In this document: positions 29,187-37,996 of the stretch, piece after piece
Numbering within the stretch: position 1 is the stretch's first letter
Layout: every line of letters begins with the position of its first letter
NCBI RefSeq assembly: GCF_900167915.1
Contig: NZ_FUYM01000008.1
Location: forward strand, 124,001 to 188,000
Source: Rhizorhabdus histidinilytica
Lineage (GTDB): Bacteria; Pseudomonadota; Alphaproteobacteria; Sphingomonadales; Sphingomonadaceae
Reading direction: 5' to 3'
DNA: 64,000 nt
Notes under the pieces: generated by a model
What the model was told of the DNA's origin: nothing
Seen by the model: the letters and a program-made list of their open reading frames with translations, nothing else
Database searches by the model: none
Position numbers and translations under genes: made by a program

Positions 29187-30917
29187 ATGGCGTTGAGCAT
29201 CATCGGGCGGGCGTTCGGCTGGCTGGGGCGGCGGTTGCTGCTCTATGTCCTGCTGGTCTGCGCGATCGGTTTCGCGACTTTCGCGCTGCCCTGGATCAAG
29301 CGCGAGATCGAAGGCGACCGGCAGGCGCAGCAGCGCTACGAGGCGCTCGACCTTTCGCGCCGCCAGCTCGATCGCGAGATCGCGTCGGCGCGGGACGCGA
29401 TCGGGACATCGGTGGCCGAAACGCGGCGACAGGGCGTGGCGGCGATCGACGCCCGCATCGCGACGGCCGAACGCGAGAAGGCCTCGCTGGAACAGGCGCG
29501 ACGCGGCACGCCGTCGACCTTCGTCCTCGCCCTACAGGGCCGCGACGCCCTGCTTGCGGCGAAGCGGCGCGAGTTGCGCGTGCTGATGCTCGATCGCGAG
29601 ATCGGCGCGTTGCGGGCGGCGCGTTCGCTCGCCATCGCCAACCGGGCGAGCATCGCCGCCGCCACCGACCTTCAGGCCCAGCGCGCCGTGGCAGAGGCGG
29701 CGATCCGCGGCTGCGACGGTGCGCGCGGTGAACTCACCGCCTTCGAGCGGCGCTGGCGGTGGCGGGTGCGATCCTGGCTCGACAATGACGAGCATCGCGC
29801 TCTCGCCGCGCGGATGACGACCGCCTGTGCCGAAGCCCGTCGGCAGGTCGGCCGGCACAACCTGCTCGCTGCGACGAGCCGCGAAGCCGCCCTCGGCCGC
29901 ACCCGCGCAGCAACCCTGCTGGCGGAGTCCGAGGCGGAGGCCGGCGCCCGTCTCGACGCCTGGCAACAGCGGCTCGCGGCAGACGTCGACCGCGCGCGGA
30001 CCGAATGGGCGGGGAACTGGTCGGAGCGCGCGCGGCTCTGGGCCGATCGCCTGGGGCTGCGGCCGATCCTGGTCGCCGCGGCCTGGGCGCTGCTGGCGAT
30101 CCTGCTGACGCCCTATGCGATCCGGCTCGCCTTCTTCTTCCTGCTCGCGCCGATGGCGATGCGCCGCGCCGCGATCCGGCTTCGCGTGCCGGGCGGTGGA
30201 GGAACGGCAATCCCCCTGCCCGGCCCGTCGACCACCTCGGTCGCGGTCCGCCTCGACCAGGGCGAGGAATTGCTGGTACGGCAGGACTATCTGCAATCGA
30301 CGTCGCATGGCGGCGCCAAGGCGACCCGCTGGCTGCTCGACTATCGCCACCCGCTGTCGAGCCTGGTCAGCGGCCTCGCCTTCCTGACCCGGATCCGAGG
30401 CGACGGCGAGACGACGACGATATCGGCGGTGCGCGATCCCTTCGCCGAGACGGTGATCCTGTCGCTGCCCGAGGGCGCCGCCTGCGTGCTCCAGCCCCGT
30501 GCGCTGGCGGCGGTGGTACAACCGATCGGCCGTCCCTTGCGGATCAGCAGCCATTGGCGGCTCTTCTCGCTCAACGCCTGGCTGACGCTGCAGCTTCGCT
30601 ATCTCGTCTTTCACGGCCCGGCGCGGCTGGCGATCAAGGGCGGGCGCGGCGTCCGGGTCGAGCGCGCCGAGCATGGGCGCGTCTTCGGACAGGCCCAGCT
30701 CGTCGGCTTCTCGGCCGACCTCGCTTATTCGGTGACGCGGACCGAGACATTCTGGCCTTATTTTCTCGGCCGCGAGCAGCTTTTCAAGGACCGGGTCGAA
30801 GCCGGCGACGGCCTGCTGATCGTCGAGGAGGCGCCAATGGCCGGACGAGGACGGGGCGAAGCCCGCCACGGACTCGAAGGCACCGCCGACGCGATGCTCA
30901 AGCTCATAGGGCTGTAA
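29187..30917 (+). CDS. Two-helix membrane protein with coiled coil and AIM24-like C-terminus, unknown function
   Basis: The 576-residue protein has helix 1 at ~17-36, a long Ala/Arg/Glu-rich coiled coil (~40-280) with no low-complexity breaks, helix 2 at ~292-325, then a beta-rich C-terminal half. The latter (SVAVRLDQGEELLVRQDYLQS...GDGLLIVEEAP) looks like the AIM24/DUF124 jelly-roll, though weakly. With both helices in the inner membrane, the coiled coil would be periplasmic and the AIM24-like part cytoplasmic. It stands alone between two tRNA genes of opposite strand. Function unknown. Confidence 0.8.
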   Translation: MALSIIGRAFGWLGRRLLLYVLLVCAIGFATFALPWIKREIEGDRQAQQRYEALDLSRRQLDREIASARDAIGTSVAETRRQGVAAIDARIATAEREKASLEQARRGTPSTFVLALQGRDALLAAKRRELRVLMLDREIGALRAARSLAIANRASIAAATDLQAQRAVAEAAIRGCDGARGELTAFERRWRWRVRSWLDNDEHRALAARMTTACAEARRQVGRHNLLAATSREAALGRTRAATLLAESEAEAGARLDAWQQRLAADVDRARTEWAGNWSERARLWADRLGLRPILVAAAWALLAILLTPYAIRLAFFFLLAPMAMRRAAIRLRVPGGGGTAIPLPGPSTTSVAVRLDQGEELLVRQDYLQSTSHGGAKATRWLLDYRHPLSSLVSGLAFLTRIRGDGETTTISAVRDPFAETVILSLPEGAACVLQPRALAAVVQPIGRPLRISSHWRLFSLNAWLTLQLRYLVFHGPARLAIKGGRGVRVERAEHGRVFGQAQLVGFSADLAYSVTRTETFWPYFLGREQLFKDRVEAGDGLLIVEEAPMAGRGRGEARHGLEGTADAMLKLIGL

Positions 30918-30930
30918 GGGAATTCGGCGA

Positions 30931-31007
30931 TGGTGCCCCGGGAGAGACTCGAACTCCCGACCTGCGGTTTAGGAAACCGTTGCTCTGTCCTGCTGAGCTA
31001 CCGGGGC
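30931..31007 (-). tRNA. tRNA-Arg (anticodon CCT)
   Basis: The 77-nt cloverleaf on the minus strand has acceptor GCCCCGG pairing CCGGGGC, D-stem GCTC/GAGC, anticodon loop TTCCTAA (U33 then CCT), T-arm CGGGAGTTCGAGTCTCTCC and encoded ACCA. It decodes AGG, a rare codon in GC-rich genomes. tRNA-Arg(CCT) is a common integration site, but no att duplicate or integrase is seen. Confidence 0.95.
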
Positions 31008-31094
31008 ACGTCGGCGGACGGCGCATCTCTTATCGTGCCGCGCGCCGATGTCCAGAGAGGCGGCGGCGATCGCGCGATAAGCCCGCCGACGGCC

Positions 31095-31859
31095 CTAGCT
31101 GCCCAATAGCTGCCCGGCCAGCGCGGTGAGCGACTGCATCGCCGCGACATAGGGCGCCGGGCCGAAGCTGATCCGCGCGACGCCGAGCCTGGCGAGCGCG
31201 GCGAGATCGGCGGTCGGGTCGAGCACCATCACGTTGACCGGCAGAGGGCTCGCTTCGCAGATGCGCGCAATCAATGCCGGATCGCCGAGGCCGGGGACGA
31301 AGAAGCTCCCCGCCCCCGCCGCGGCATAGGCCTCCGCCCGGACCAGCGCCTCGTCGACCCGGCCTTCATGGGTGGCCGGATCGGTGCCGAGGAACAGGTC
31401 GGTGCGGGCGTTGATAAAGACCGGACGGTCGAGTCCCGCCGCCGCCGCGACGATCGCGCGCAGCCGCACAGCCTGATCCTCGACGCCGTGGAGTCCCTCG
31501 CCCCGGACCTTGCGGTCCTCGAAATTGCAGCCGACCACGCCGAGCTCGAGCAGCGTCCGCGCATGGCCCTGAACATCGTCGGGCGCATCGGCATAGCCGC
31601 CTTCGAAGTCGACGCTGACCGGCAGGTCGGTCACCCCCAGGATGGCGGTGGCGGTGGCGAGCAGCGCATCGAACGGCAGTTCCTCGCCGTCGGGATAGCC
31701 GGCGGCCGCGGCGACCGCCCAGCTGCTTGTCGCCAGCGCCGGCGCGCCGGCATCGGCAACGGCACGCGCGCTGCCGGCGTCCCAGACGTTGACGAGGCGG
31801 AGCGGATCGCCCGCGACGTGCAGCTTCGAAAATCGGGCGAATCGATCGGCGATGGTCAT
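31095..31859 (-). CDS. Isocitrate lyase/PEP mutase family enzyme
   Basis: The 254-residue TIM-barrel protein has the PEP-mutase family marks: NVWDAGSARAVADAG, SVDFEGGYAD (metal-binding Asp/Glu), GCNFEDRKVRG and FINARTDLF. The family makes or breaks C-C or C-P bonds next to carboxylates (oxaloacetate hydrolase, methylisocitrate lyase, phosphonopyruvate enzymes). The KKCGH-type loop of true isocitrate lyase is absent. It is divergent from an XRE regulator 113 bp away, which may control it. The substrate cannot be read from sequence. Confidence 0.82.
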   Translation of the reverse strand: MTIADRFARFSKLHVAGDPLRLVNVWDAGSARAVADAGAPALATSSWAVAAAAGYPDGEELPFDALLATATAILGVTDLPVSVDFEGGYADAPDDVQGHARTLLELGVVGCNFEDRKVRGEGLHGVEDQAVRLRAIVAAAAGLDRPVFINARTDLFLGTDPATHEGRVDEALVRAEAYAAAGAGSFFVPGLGDPALIARICEASPLPVNVMVLDPTADLAALARLGVARISFGPAPYVAAMQSLTALAGQLLGS

Positions 31860-31972
31860 GTGCGGCTCCCGGCCTCGATGGTGCGATGGAAAGGCAATAT
31901 GGCCACCCTCGACCGAAGGCTACTACCTCGGAGGTCATGGCCGCCATGCAGCGGTCCTGCTACCAGCTCTTC

Positions 31973-32776
31973 ATGACCGTTCATCGTCGTTCGCTGTTCA
32001 CCGCCCCGCTCGGCGACGTGCTGCGCGAACTGCGCGGCGCGCGCGGCGTCAGCCAGCTCGAGCTGGCGTTGCGATGCGAGATATCGCCACGCCATCTCAG
32101 CTTCGTCGAGACCGGCAAGTCGCAGCCGAGCCGCGAGATCATCGAGCGGATCGGCGAGGAGCTCGAGCTGTCCCTGCGCGAGCGCAACGGGCTCCACCTC
32201 GCCGCCGGCTACGCCCCGCGCTACCGCGAGACGCCGCTCGACGCGCCCGAACTCACGATCATCCGCGAGGCGATCGAGGCGACGCTGGGTCAGCAGCTTC
32301 CCTATCCCGCCTTCGTCGCCGACCGGCACTGGAACATCGTCATGGCCAATGCCGGCATGGCGACGCTGATGCAGGCGCTCCGCCCCGAAGGCCTGGCCCA
32401 CGACAATGTCCTGCGCCAGCTCTTCGATCCGACGGACCTTCGCCCCTTCGTGGTCAACTGGGAGGAGGTGGCCGGCGACCTGCTGCGCCACTTCCGCTAC
32501 GACGTGATGCGCTCCCCCTTCGATGCCGAAGGCCGGGCACTGCTCGACGAGGTCCTCGCCTATCCCGACATACCGACCCACTGGCGGCGGCTGGACCTGA
32601 GCGACGCGCCGCTGCCGATGCTGCGGACGGTGTTCGCGCTGCCGGAAGGCCAGCTCAGCTTCCTGTCGACCATCGCCCAGTTCGGCACCGCCTGGGACCT
32701 GACGGTTCAGGAGGTCCGGGTCGAAGCGATGCACCCGACCGACGATTTCACGCGCGACTGGTTCCAGGCGCGCTAG
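31973..32776 (+). CDS. XRE-family regulator with MmyB-like ligand domain
   Basis: The protein has 267 residues from ATG 31973; ATGs at 31937 and 31946 behind GGAGG are also possible. Residues ~10-70 form a helix-turn-helix (VLRELRGARGVSQLELALRCEISPRHLSFVETGKS), and the rest is the MmyB-type PAS-like ligand domain (PAFVADRHWNIVMANAGM). Such regulators often control the divergent neighbour, here the PEP-mutase-family enzyme. The last 29 bp overlap the convergent MFS gene. Confidence 0.88.
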   Translation: MTVHRRSLFTAPLGDVLRELRGARGVSQLELALRCEISPRHLSFVETGKSQPSREIIERIGEELELSLRERNGLHLAAGYAPRYRETPLDAPELTIIREAIEATLGQQLPYPAFVADRHWNIVMANAGMATLMQALRPEGLAHDNVLRQLFDPTDLRPFVVNWEEVAGDLLRHFRYDVMRSPFDAEGRALLDEVLAYPDIPTHWRRLDLSDAPLPMLRTVFALPEGQLSFLSTIAQFGTAWDLTVQEVRVEAMHPTDDFTRDWFQAR

Positions 32777-33941
32777 CCCCGGCCAGCGCCGGGACGCCCT
32801 CGCCCGACGACCGCCCCAGCAGGATCGCGAGCAGGCCCAGCGCCGAGGTCGCCGCCCCCGCCAGCGCCACCACCGGATAGCCGAATCCGCCCGCGATCAC
32901 CGCGCCGCCCAGCGCCGCGCCGATCGCGTTGCCCAGATTGAAGGCGCCGATGTTGACCGAGGAAGCGAGGTTCGGCGCCTCGGCGGCGGCCGACATCACC
33001 CGCACCTGCAGCGGCGGCACCAGCGCGAAGCTCGCCACGCCCCACAGGAAGACGAGGATCGCGGTCGGCGCGGCGAAGGGCATCAGCAGCGCCAGCGCGA
33101 CCAGCACGGCGGCGAGCGAAGCCAGGGTGACGATCAGCGTCCGGTCGACCGAACGGTCGGCGAAGCGGCCGCCCAGCCAGTTGCCGACGGTCATCCCCAG
33201 CCCGTAGGTGACGAGCATCGCTGTGACGAAGCCGAGCGAGGCGTGGGTCTGCTCGCGCAGTATCGGGGCGATATAGGTGAAGACGGTGAACATCGCGCTC
33301 GATCCGATCACGGTCAGCCCGAGCGCCGCGAGCACCTGGCTCCGCCGCAGCACGCGCAGCTCGGCGAGCGCGTCGCCGCCGCTTGGCGCGGGCAGCGCTG
33401 GCAGGGTCAGCCGCAGCGCCGCCATGGTCAGCAGGCCGAGCCCGGCGATCCCCCAGAAGGAGGCGCGCCAGCCGAGTTGGTCGCCCGCCCAGGTCGCCAG
33501 CGGCACGCCGACGACATTGGCGATCGTCAGCCCCATGAACATCGCCGCGACCGCCCCGGCCCTCCGCGCGGGCGGCACCAGGCCGGCGGCGACGATCGAT
33601 CCGACGCCGAAGAAGGCGCCATGGTTGAGCGAGGTGATCAGCCGCGCAACGAGCAGCATGCCATAGCCGCCCGACACCGCCGCCAGCAGGTTGCCGACGG
33701 TGAAGATGCCCGCCAGCAGGATCAGCAGCGTCCGGCGCGGCACCCGGCCGGTGGTGAGCGTCATCAGCGGCGCGCCGAGCATCACCCCCAGCGCATAGGC
33801 GCTGATCAGCAGGCCGGCGGCGGGGATCGACACGTGCAGGTCGCGGGCGATGACCGGCAGCAGCCCCATCGGCGCGAATTCGGTCACGCCGATGCCGAAG
33901 GCACCCGCCGCCAGGGCGAGCAAGGGCGGATTGAACTTCAT
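32748..33941 (-). CDS. MFS transporter, DHA1/AraJ-like
   Basis: The 397-residue protein has 12 membrane helices. The N-terminus GAFGIGVTEFAPMGLLPVIARDL matches the AraJ/YdhP/chloramphenicol-exporter group of the DHA1 family. It is probably a drug or metabolite/H+ antiporter. It is divergent from the LysR regulator (108 bp gap), the usual arrangement for LysR-controlled exporters. Its end overlaps the XRE gene. Confidence 0.88.
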   Translation of the reverse strand: MKFNPPLLALAAGAFGIGVTEFAPMGLLPVIARDLHVSIPAAGLLISAYALGVMLGAPLMTLTTGRVPRRTLLILLAGIFTVGNLLAAVSGGYGMLLVARLITSLNHGAFFGVGSIVAAGLVPPARRAGAVAAMFMGLTIANVVGVPLATWAGDQLGWRASFWGIAGLGLLTMAALRLTLPALPAPSGGDALAELRVLRRSQVLAALGLTVIGSSAMFTVFTYIAPILREQTHASLGFVTAMLVTYGLGMTVGNWLGGRFADRSVDRTLIVTLASLAAVLVALALLMPFAAPTAILVFLWGVASFALVPPLQVRVMSAAAEAPNLASSVNIGAFNLGNAIGAALGGAVIAGGFGYPVVALAGAATSALGLLAILLGRSSGEGVPALAGASAPGTSRA

Positions 33942-34049
33942 CGGGCAAGCTCCTCAATCGGACCGGCGACATCCGGTTGCTATGCGACGGCACAGATGGA
34001 CGACGGAAACCCGCGCGGGTAGATCGTCCGAAAGCGAAGGATTTTTGAT

Positions 34050-34955
34050 ATGGATGCAAAGATAACCGCCGACACCGATCGCGCCCGCGCTCTCGAACTG
34101 TTCGCGGCGGTAGCGGCTGAAGGCAGTTTCTCGGCGGCCGGGCGAAAGCTGGGCCTGACTCCGTCGGCGGTCAGCCGGGCGATCGACCGGATCGAGGCGC
34201 GGCTGGGCGTCCGCCTGCTGCTCCGAAGCACCCGCGCGTTGACGCTTACCCTGGAAGGGCAGGCCTATCTCGGCGCCGCCCGCCGCATCCTCGCCGACCT
34301 CGACGATGCCGAGCAGGCGATCGCCGACCAGGGCGCACCGCGCGGACGGCTAAGAGTCAGCGCGTCACTGGCCCATGGGCGGCAATGCGTCGTTCCGCTA
34401 CTCGGCGACTTCGTCCGCCTTCACCCGCATATTCTGGTCGACATCAGCCTGACCGACACGGTCGTTGACGTCGCCGGCGGGCAAGCCGATGTCGCGATCC
34501 GCTTCGGCCCGCTCGCCGACAGCGCGCTGACCGCGCGCAAGCTGGGCGAGACCCGGCGGGTGATCGTCGCCTCGCCCGACTATCTGGCCCGCCACGGCAC
34601 GCCGTCGGCTCCCGAGGACCTGCACGACCATATCTGCCTGAACTTCAACTTCCGCCGGGTCGAGCCGGTCTGGCCGTTCCGCAAGGACGAACGCGACTAT
34701 GCCCTGGCCGTCCGGGGCAGCATCGAGGCGAACAACGGCGAGACGCTCGCACAGCTCGCTACGGCCGGCGTCGGCATCACCCGGGTCGGCGCCTTCAGCG
34801 TGGTCGAGCGGATCGCCGCCGGGCAATTGGTGCCGATCCTGGAGGATTATAATCCGGGCGACGTCGAGGCGATCCACGCGGTGTTCGTCGGCGGCGCCAA
34901 CACCCCGGCGCGGGTGCGGGTCTTCGTCGATTTCCTGGCGGAACGGCTGCGATAG
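34050..34955 (+). CDS. LysR-family transcriptional regulator
   Basis: The 301-residue protein has an N-terminal winged helix (ALELFAAVAAEGSFSAAGRKL then LTPSAVSRAIDRIEARLGVRLL) at residues ~10-70 and a type 2 periplasmic-binding-like effector domain (residues ~95-300). AAGGA lies 9 bases before the ATG. It faces away from the MFS exporter gene and most likely regulates it. Confidence 0.92.
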   Translation: MDAKITADTDRARALELFAAVAAEGSFSAAGRKLGLTPSAVSRAIDRIEARLGVRLLLRSTRALTLTLEGQAYLGAARRILADLDDAEQAIADQGAPRGRLRVSASLAHGRQCVVPLLGDFVRLHPHILVDISLTDTVVDVAGGQADVAIRFGPLADSALTARKLGETRRVIVASPDYLARHGTPSAPEDLHDHICLNFNFRRVEPVWPFRKDERDYALAVRGSIEANNGETLAQLATAGVGITRVGAFSVVERIAAGQLVPILEDYNPGDVEAIHAVFVGGANTPARVRVFVDFLAERLR

Positions 34956-35013
34956 CCGAACGGCTTGCGTGAGCGCCGCCGACTCCATAGCCTTGCCGCG
35001 AGGAGATGGTCGG

Positions 35014-35424
35014 ATGAAGATGATCTCGGGCCTTGCCGTCCTTGCCTTTGCCCTCGTCCCGGTCGCCGCTGGCGCTGCCCGTGCGGATCAGTCGTTCGGT
35101 GTCTGGCGCAATCCTCAGAACAGCGTCCATGTCCGCGCCGAACCCTGCGGCCAACGCATGTGCGGCGTCGTGGTCTGGGCGAACGACAAGGCCCGGGCCG
35201 ATGCCGCGCGCGGCGGGACGCCGAACCTGGTCGGCGCAACGTTGTTCAAGGATTTCCGGCTGCAGAAACCCGGCCTGTGGCGCGGCAAGGTGTTCGTCCC
35301 CGATATCGGCAAGACCTTCTCGGGGACAATCGAGGTCATCGACCCCACCCACCTGAAGGGCAGCGGCTGCCTGGTCGGACGGATCGGCTGCAAGTCGCAG
35401 AGCTGGACGCGGATCGCCGAATAA
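35014..35424 (+). CDS. DUF2147 secreted protein
   Basis: The protein has 136 residues from ATG 35014 (AGGAG 8 bases upstream); the frame is open earlier, but the signal peptide (MKMISGLAVLAFALVPVAA) fixes the start. The DUF2147 pattern is clear: FGVWRNPQNSVHVRAEPCG, MCGVVVWA, GTIEVIDPTHLKGSGCLVG. The fold is a small beta-barrel with Cys pairs. Family function is unknown; members are periplasmic. The element that follows begins immediately after the TAA. Confidence 0.85.
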   Translation: MKMISGLAVLAFALVPVAAGAARADQSFGVWRNPQNSVHVRAEPCGQRMCGVVVWANDKARADAARGGTPNLVGATLFKDFRLQKPGLWRGKVFVPDIGKTFSGTIEVIDPTHLKGSGCLVGRIGCKSQSWTRIAE

Positions 35425-35584
35425 GCTCTTTGAAGCATCGAGCGCTTTATCCGACCCGCACATCCTGCGGAGGGACTGAGCATCGGCGAAGGCCCGTCTC
35501 GAAGGAGCACGCCTTCGAGACGCCATTTCGCCTTCGCTCAACGGCTCCTCAGGATGTGCGGAACCAGTTGCGTCAGTTAATCTA
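35425..35584. repeat. Family B palindromic repeat, copy 2
   Basis: GAAGCATCGAGCGCTTTATC, CCGCACATCCTGCGGAGG and GGCTCCTCAGGATGTGCGG match family B, with an inner TCTCGAAGG/CCTTCGAGA hairpin. It fills the gap between the convergent DUF2147 and DUF1178 genes. Its end supplies the CTA (35582-35584) that is the TAG stop of the DUF1178 gene. Confidence 0.85.
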
Positions 35585-36052
35585 GTTCTCGCTTTTCGGC
35601 GGACGCACCGGCAGCAGCAGCGGCGCGACGGGCACGCCCTCGTCGATCAGCGCCTTGGCCTCCTGGGGGCTGGTCTGGCCATGGATCGGGCGGCTCTCCT
35701 GCTCACCCAGATGCATCGAGCGCGCCTCGTCGGCAAAGCGGTTGCCGACATAGTCGGAACCTTCGAGCATCTTCGCCTGGACCTCGGCGAGCTTGCTCAC
35801 CATCGCCTTGAACTCCTCGGGCGACGGAATGTTGGCGGCGGCCGGGATCGGCGCGCCGGCGGACGGCTCGCTGCGTTGGTTGCCCTTGGGCGCGACGTTC
35901 GGGGCCATCACCGCCTTGTCGACGTCGGTCGATCCGCAATAGGGGCACATGACCAGCCCGCGCGCCTTCTGATCCTCATAGTCTGCGGACGATCCAAACC
36001 AGGTTTCAAAGACATGGCCGGCATTGTTGCAAGCGAGATCGAAGACGATCAT
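35582..36052 (-). CDS. DUF1178 family protein
   Basis: The 156-residue protein has the family start MIVFDLACNNAGHVFETWF, a CPYCGS knuckle near residue 36 and a conserved C-terminal PVAPLLLPVRP. It is common in Alphaproteobacteria, with no established function; the Cys pair may bind zinc with the early Cys8. Its start overlaps the end of the Nit gene (ATGA at 36049-36052), so it is translated with it. Confidence 0.87.
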   Translation of the reverse strand: MIVFDLACNNAGHVFETWFGSSADYEDQKARGLVMCPYCGSTDVDKAVMAPNVAPKGNQRSEPSAGAPIPAAANIPSPEEFKAMVSKLAEVQAKMLEGSDYVGNRFADEARSMHLGEQESRPIHGQTSPQEAKALIDEGVPVAPLLLPVRPPKSEN

Positions 36053-36876
36053 GCGCTGACCTCGACCGCACCGATCGTGCGGCGGTTCTTGAGCGCGGGC
36101 ACCCGCAGGCGGATGTCGGCGAGCCGAGCCATGTCGAGATCGGCGAAGCCGACGCCCTGCCCCTCGCCCATGTCGAGCAGCACCTCGCCCCAGGGATCGA
36201 CCACCAGCGAATGGCCATAGGTGGCGCGGCCGTCCTCATGCTCGCCGCATTGCGCCGCGGCGACGACGAACGCCCCCGCCTCGATCGCGCGGGCACGCAG
36301 CAGCACATGCCAATGCGCCCGGCCGGTCGGCACGGTGAAGGCGGCGGGCACCGACAATATCTCGGCCCCCGCATTGCTGAGCGCGCGATAGAGATCGGGG
36401 AAGCGCATGTCGTAGCAGATCGACAGGCCGATCCTGGCCCAGGGCGTCGTCGCGATCACGCTGCGCTCGCCGGGCGCATAAGCCTTGGATTCGCGCCAGC
36501 TCTCGCCGGTCGGGAGATCGACGTCGAACAGGTGGATCTTGTCGTAGCGGGCGCGGATCGCGCCCTTGTCGTCGATGACGAAGCCACGGTTGACGAGCCG
36601 TCCGTCGTCGCCGCCGGTCAGCGCCAGCGAGCCGAGATCGACCCAGACGCCCCGCTCCGCCGCCGCGGCGCGCACCGCCGCCAGCACCGGGTCGCCGGCC
36701 TCGTCGCACAGGTGCGCCGCGGCTCGGGCACGGTCCTGGTCGAGCAAGCCCGACATTTCCGGCGTGAACAGCATGTCGGCCCCGCCGGCCTTCGCCTGCG
36801 CGACCGCGTCGGTCAGAATCGCGGCATTGGCGGCGGGATCGATCCCGGTCCGGCTCTGGAGGAGGGCGACGCGCAT
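36049..36876 (-). CDS. Carbon-nitrogen hydrolase, Nit1/deaminated glutathione amidase type
   Basis: The 275-residue nitrilase-superfamily protein has the Glu-Lys-Cys triad in FTPEMSG, RYDKIHLFDVDLP and LSICYDMRFPDLYRAL. The VDLP and CYDMRFP wording fits Nit1-type amidases, which repair deaminated glutathione, more than aliphatic nitrilases. It lies 3 bp after the glutaredoxin-3 stop direction-wise (grxC is upstream on the same strand), and a thiol-maintenance link with grxC is reasonable. Confidence 0.9.
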   Translation of the reverse strand: MRVALLQSRTGIDPAANAAILTDAVAQAKAGGADMLFTPEMSGLLDQDRARAAAHLCDEAGDPVLAAVRAAAAERGVWVDLGSLALTGGDDGRLVNRGFVIDDKGAIRARYDKIHLFDVDLPTGESWRESKAYAPGERSVIATTPWARIGLSICYDMRFPDLYRALSNAGAEILSVPAAFTVPTGRAHWHVLLRARAIEAGAFVVAAAQCGEHEDGRATYGHSLVVDPWGEVLLDMGEGQGVGFADLDMARLADIRLRVPALKNRRTIGAVEVSA

Positions 36877-36879
36877 CGC

Positions 36880-37137
36880 TCAGGCCGCCAGCAGCGGGTC
36901 GAGCTTGCCCTGGCGATCGAGCGCGAACATGTCGTCGCAGCCACCGATGTGGCGGTCGTCGATGAATATCTGTGGCACAGTCGATCCGCCCTGGGCGCGC
37001 TCGATCATCTCGGCGCGCTTCGGGCCGCCCATGCTGATGTCATATTCCTCGAAGTCGATGCCCTTCGTCTCGAGCAACGCCTTGGCGCGCGAACAATAGG
37101 GACAGAAAGCCTTGGTGTAGATTTCGACCTTGGGCAT
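36880..37137 (-). CDS. grxC: Glutaredoxin 3
   Basis: The protein has 85 residues from ATG 37137 (AAGGAAA upstream). The active site is CPYC in KAFCPYCSRAK (residues 11-14); GSTVPQIFI (cis-Pro) and HIGGCDD complete the glutathione site. It reduces protein and glutathione-mixed disulfides. It is the length of E. coli GrxC. It is in an operon with the Nit amidase and DUF1178 genes. Confidence 0.95.
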   Translation of the reverse strand: MPKVEIYTKAFCPYCSRAKALLETKGIDFEEYDISMGGPKRAEMIERAQGGSTVPQIFIDDRHIGGCDDMFALDRQGKLDPLLAA

Positions 37138-37187
37138 GCGATCCATTTCCTTGTTCCAGCCCGAAATGTTGTCGGCGGGCGCGAAAG

Positions 37188-37928
37188 TCAACGCGCGACA
37201 TCCTCGTCTCGCACCACGCGCGCCCAACAGATAAGGTCGACCCGGCTCGCGCCGGCCCGCCGGAGCATTCGCGCGCAAGCATCTGCGGTCGCGCCCGTCG
37301 TATAGACGTCGTCGACCAGCAGCACCGCCCGCCCCTTGACCGCCGCCCGGTCGCGTACCGCGAAGGCGCCGCGCACCGCCTTCGCTCGCTGGTCGGGGCC
37401 CAGGCCGCGCAAGGACGGCGTCGCCTTGGTGCGGACCAGCGCGTCAAGTGCGAGGACATGGCCGGTATCGCGCGCGACCGCCCGTGCCATCAGTGCCGAC
37501 TGGTTATAGCCTCGCACCCAGATCCGCCAGCGGTGAAGCGGGACCGGCACGACCAGCGCCTCCCCCTCGGGCAGGTGCCGGCGCAACTGCGCAGCCATGG
37601 TGCGGGCGATGCCGGGCCGGCGGCCATATTTGAGCTTGAGCGCGAGCGCGCGGGCGATCGGCCCATAAGCGACGGCGGCGCGCATCGAATCGAACGCGGG
37701 TGGATCGGCATGACACGCGCCGCACAAAGCACCGGGCCCTGGATCGACCTCGAACGGCGCGCCGCAGCGCGCGCATTGCGGATCGCCCAGGAAATCGAGA
37801 GCCGACCAGCAATCGAGGCAGAACTGATGCATGTCCGGCGTGATCACACCGCAGCCAGGACAGCGTGGCGGCAGGGCGAAGCGCAGCCCCGCGCCGGCGA
37901 TTCCCCGCAATCCCCCGATCAGCCCCAT
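37188..37928 (-). CDS. ComF family protein (double zinc ribbon phosphoribosyltransferase)
   Basis: The protein has 246 residues from ATG 37928. Two zinc ribbons (CPGCG, CLDC, CARCG, CGAC; residues ~23-75) precede a type I PRTase fold with VLLVDDVYTTGAT near residue 205. ComF relatives assist DNA uptake in competent bacteria, and others have unknown roles. It is 50 bp upstream of grxC on the same strand and divergent from the methyltransferase (68 bp). Confidence 0.9.
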   Translation of the reverse strand: MGLIGGLRGIAGAGLRFALPPRCPGCGVITPDMHQFCLDCWSALDFLGDPQCARCGAPFEVDPGPGALCGACHADPPAFDSMRAAVAYGPIARALALKLKYGRRPGIARTMAAQLRRHLPEGEALVVPVPLHRWRIWVRGYNQSALMARAVARDTGHVLALDALVRTKATPSLRGLGPDQRAKAVRGAFAVRDRAAVKGRAVLLVDDVYTTGATADACARMLRRAGASRVDLICWARVVRDEDVAR

Positions 37929-37996
37929 GACGCCCCCCCATGACGCTCCCAATGCCGTCTTGTCATGCAAGCACGGCGGCGGCACAAGCGCGCGCG

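Noticed and set aside
28968-31007. Genomic island bounded by the two tRNA genes
   Set aside because: There is no integrase, no repeat of a tRNA 3' end and no clear change of composition between them.
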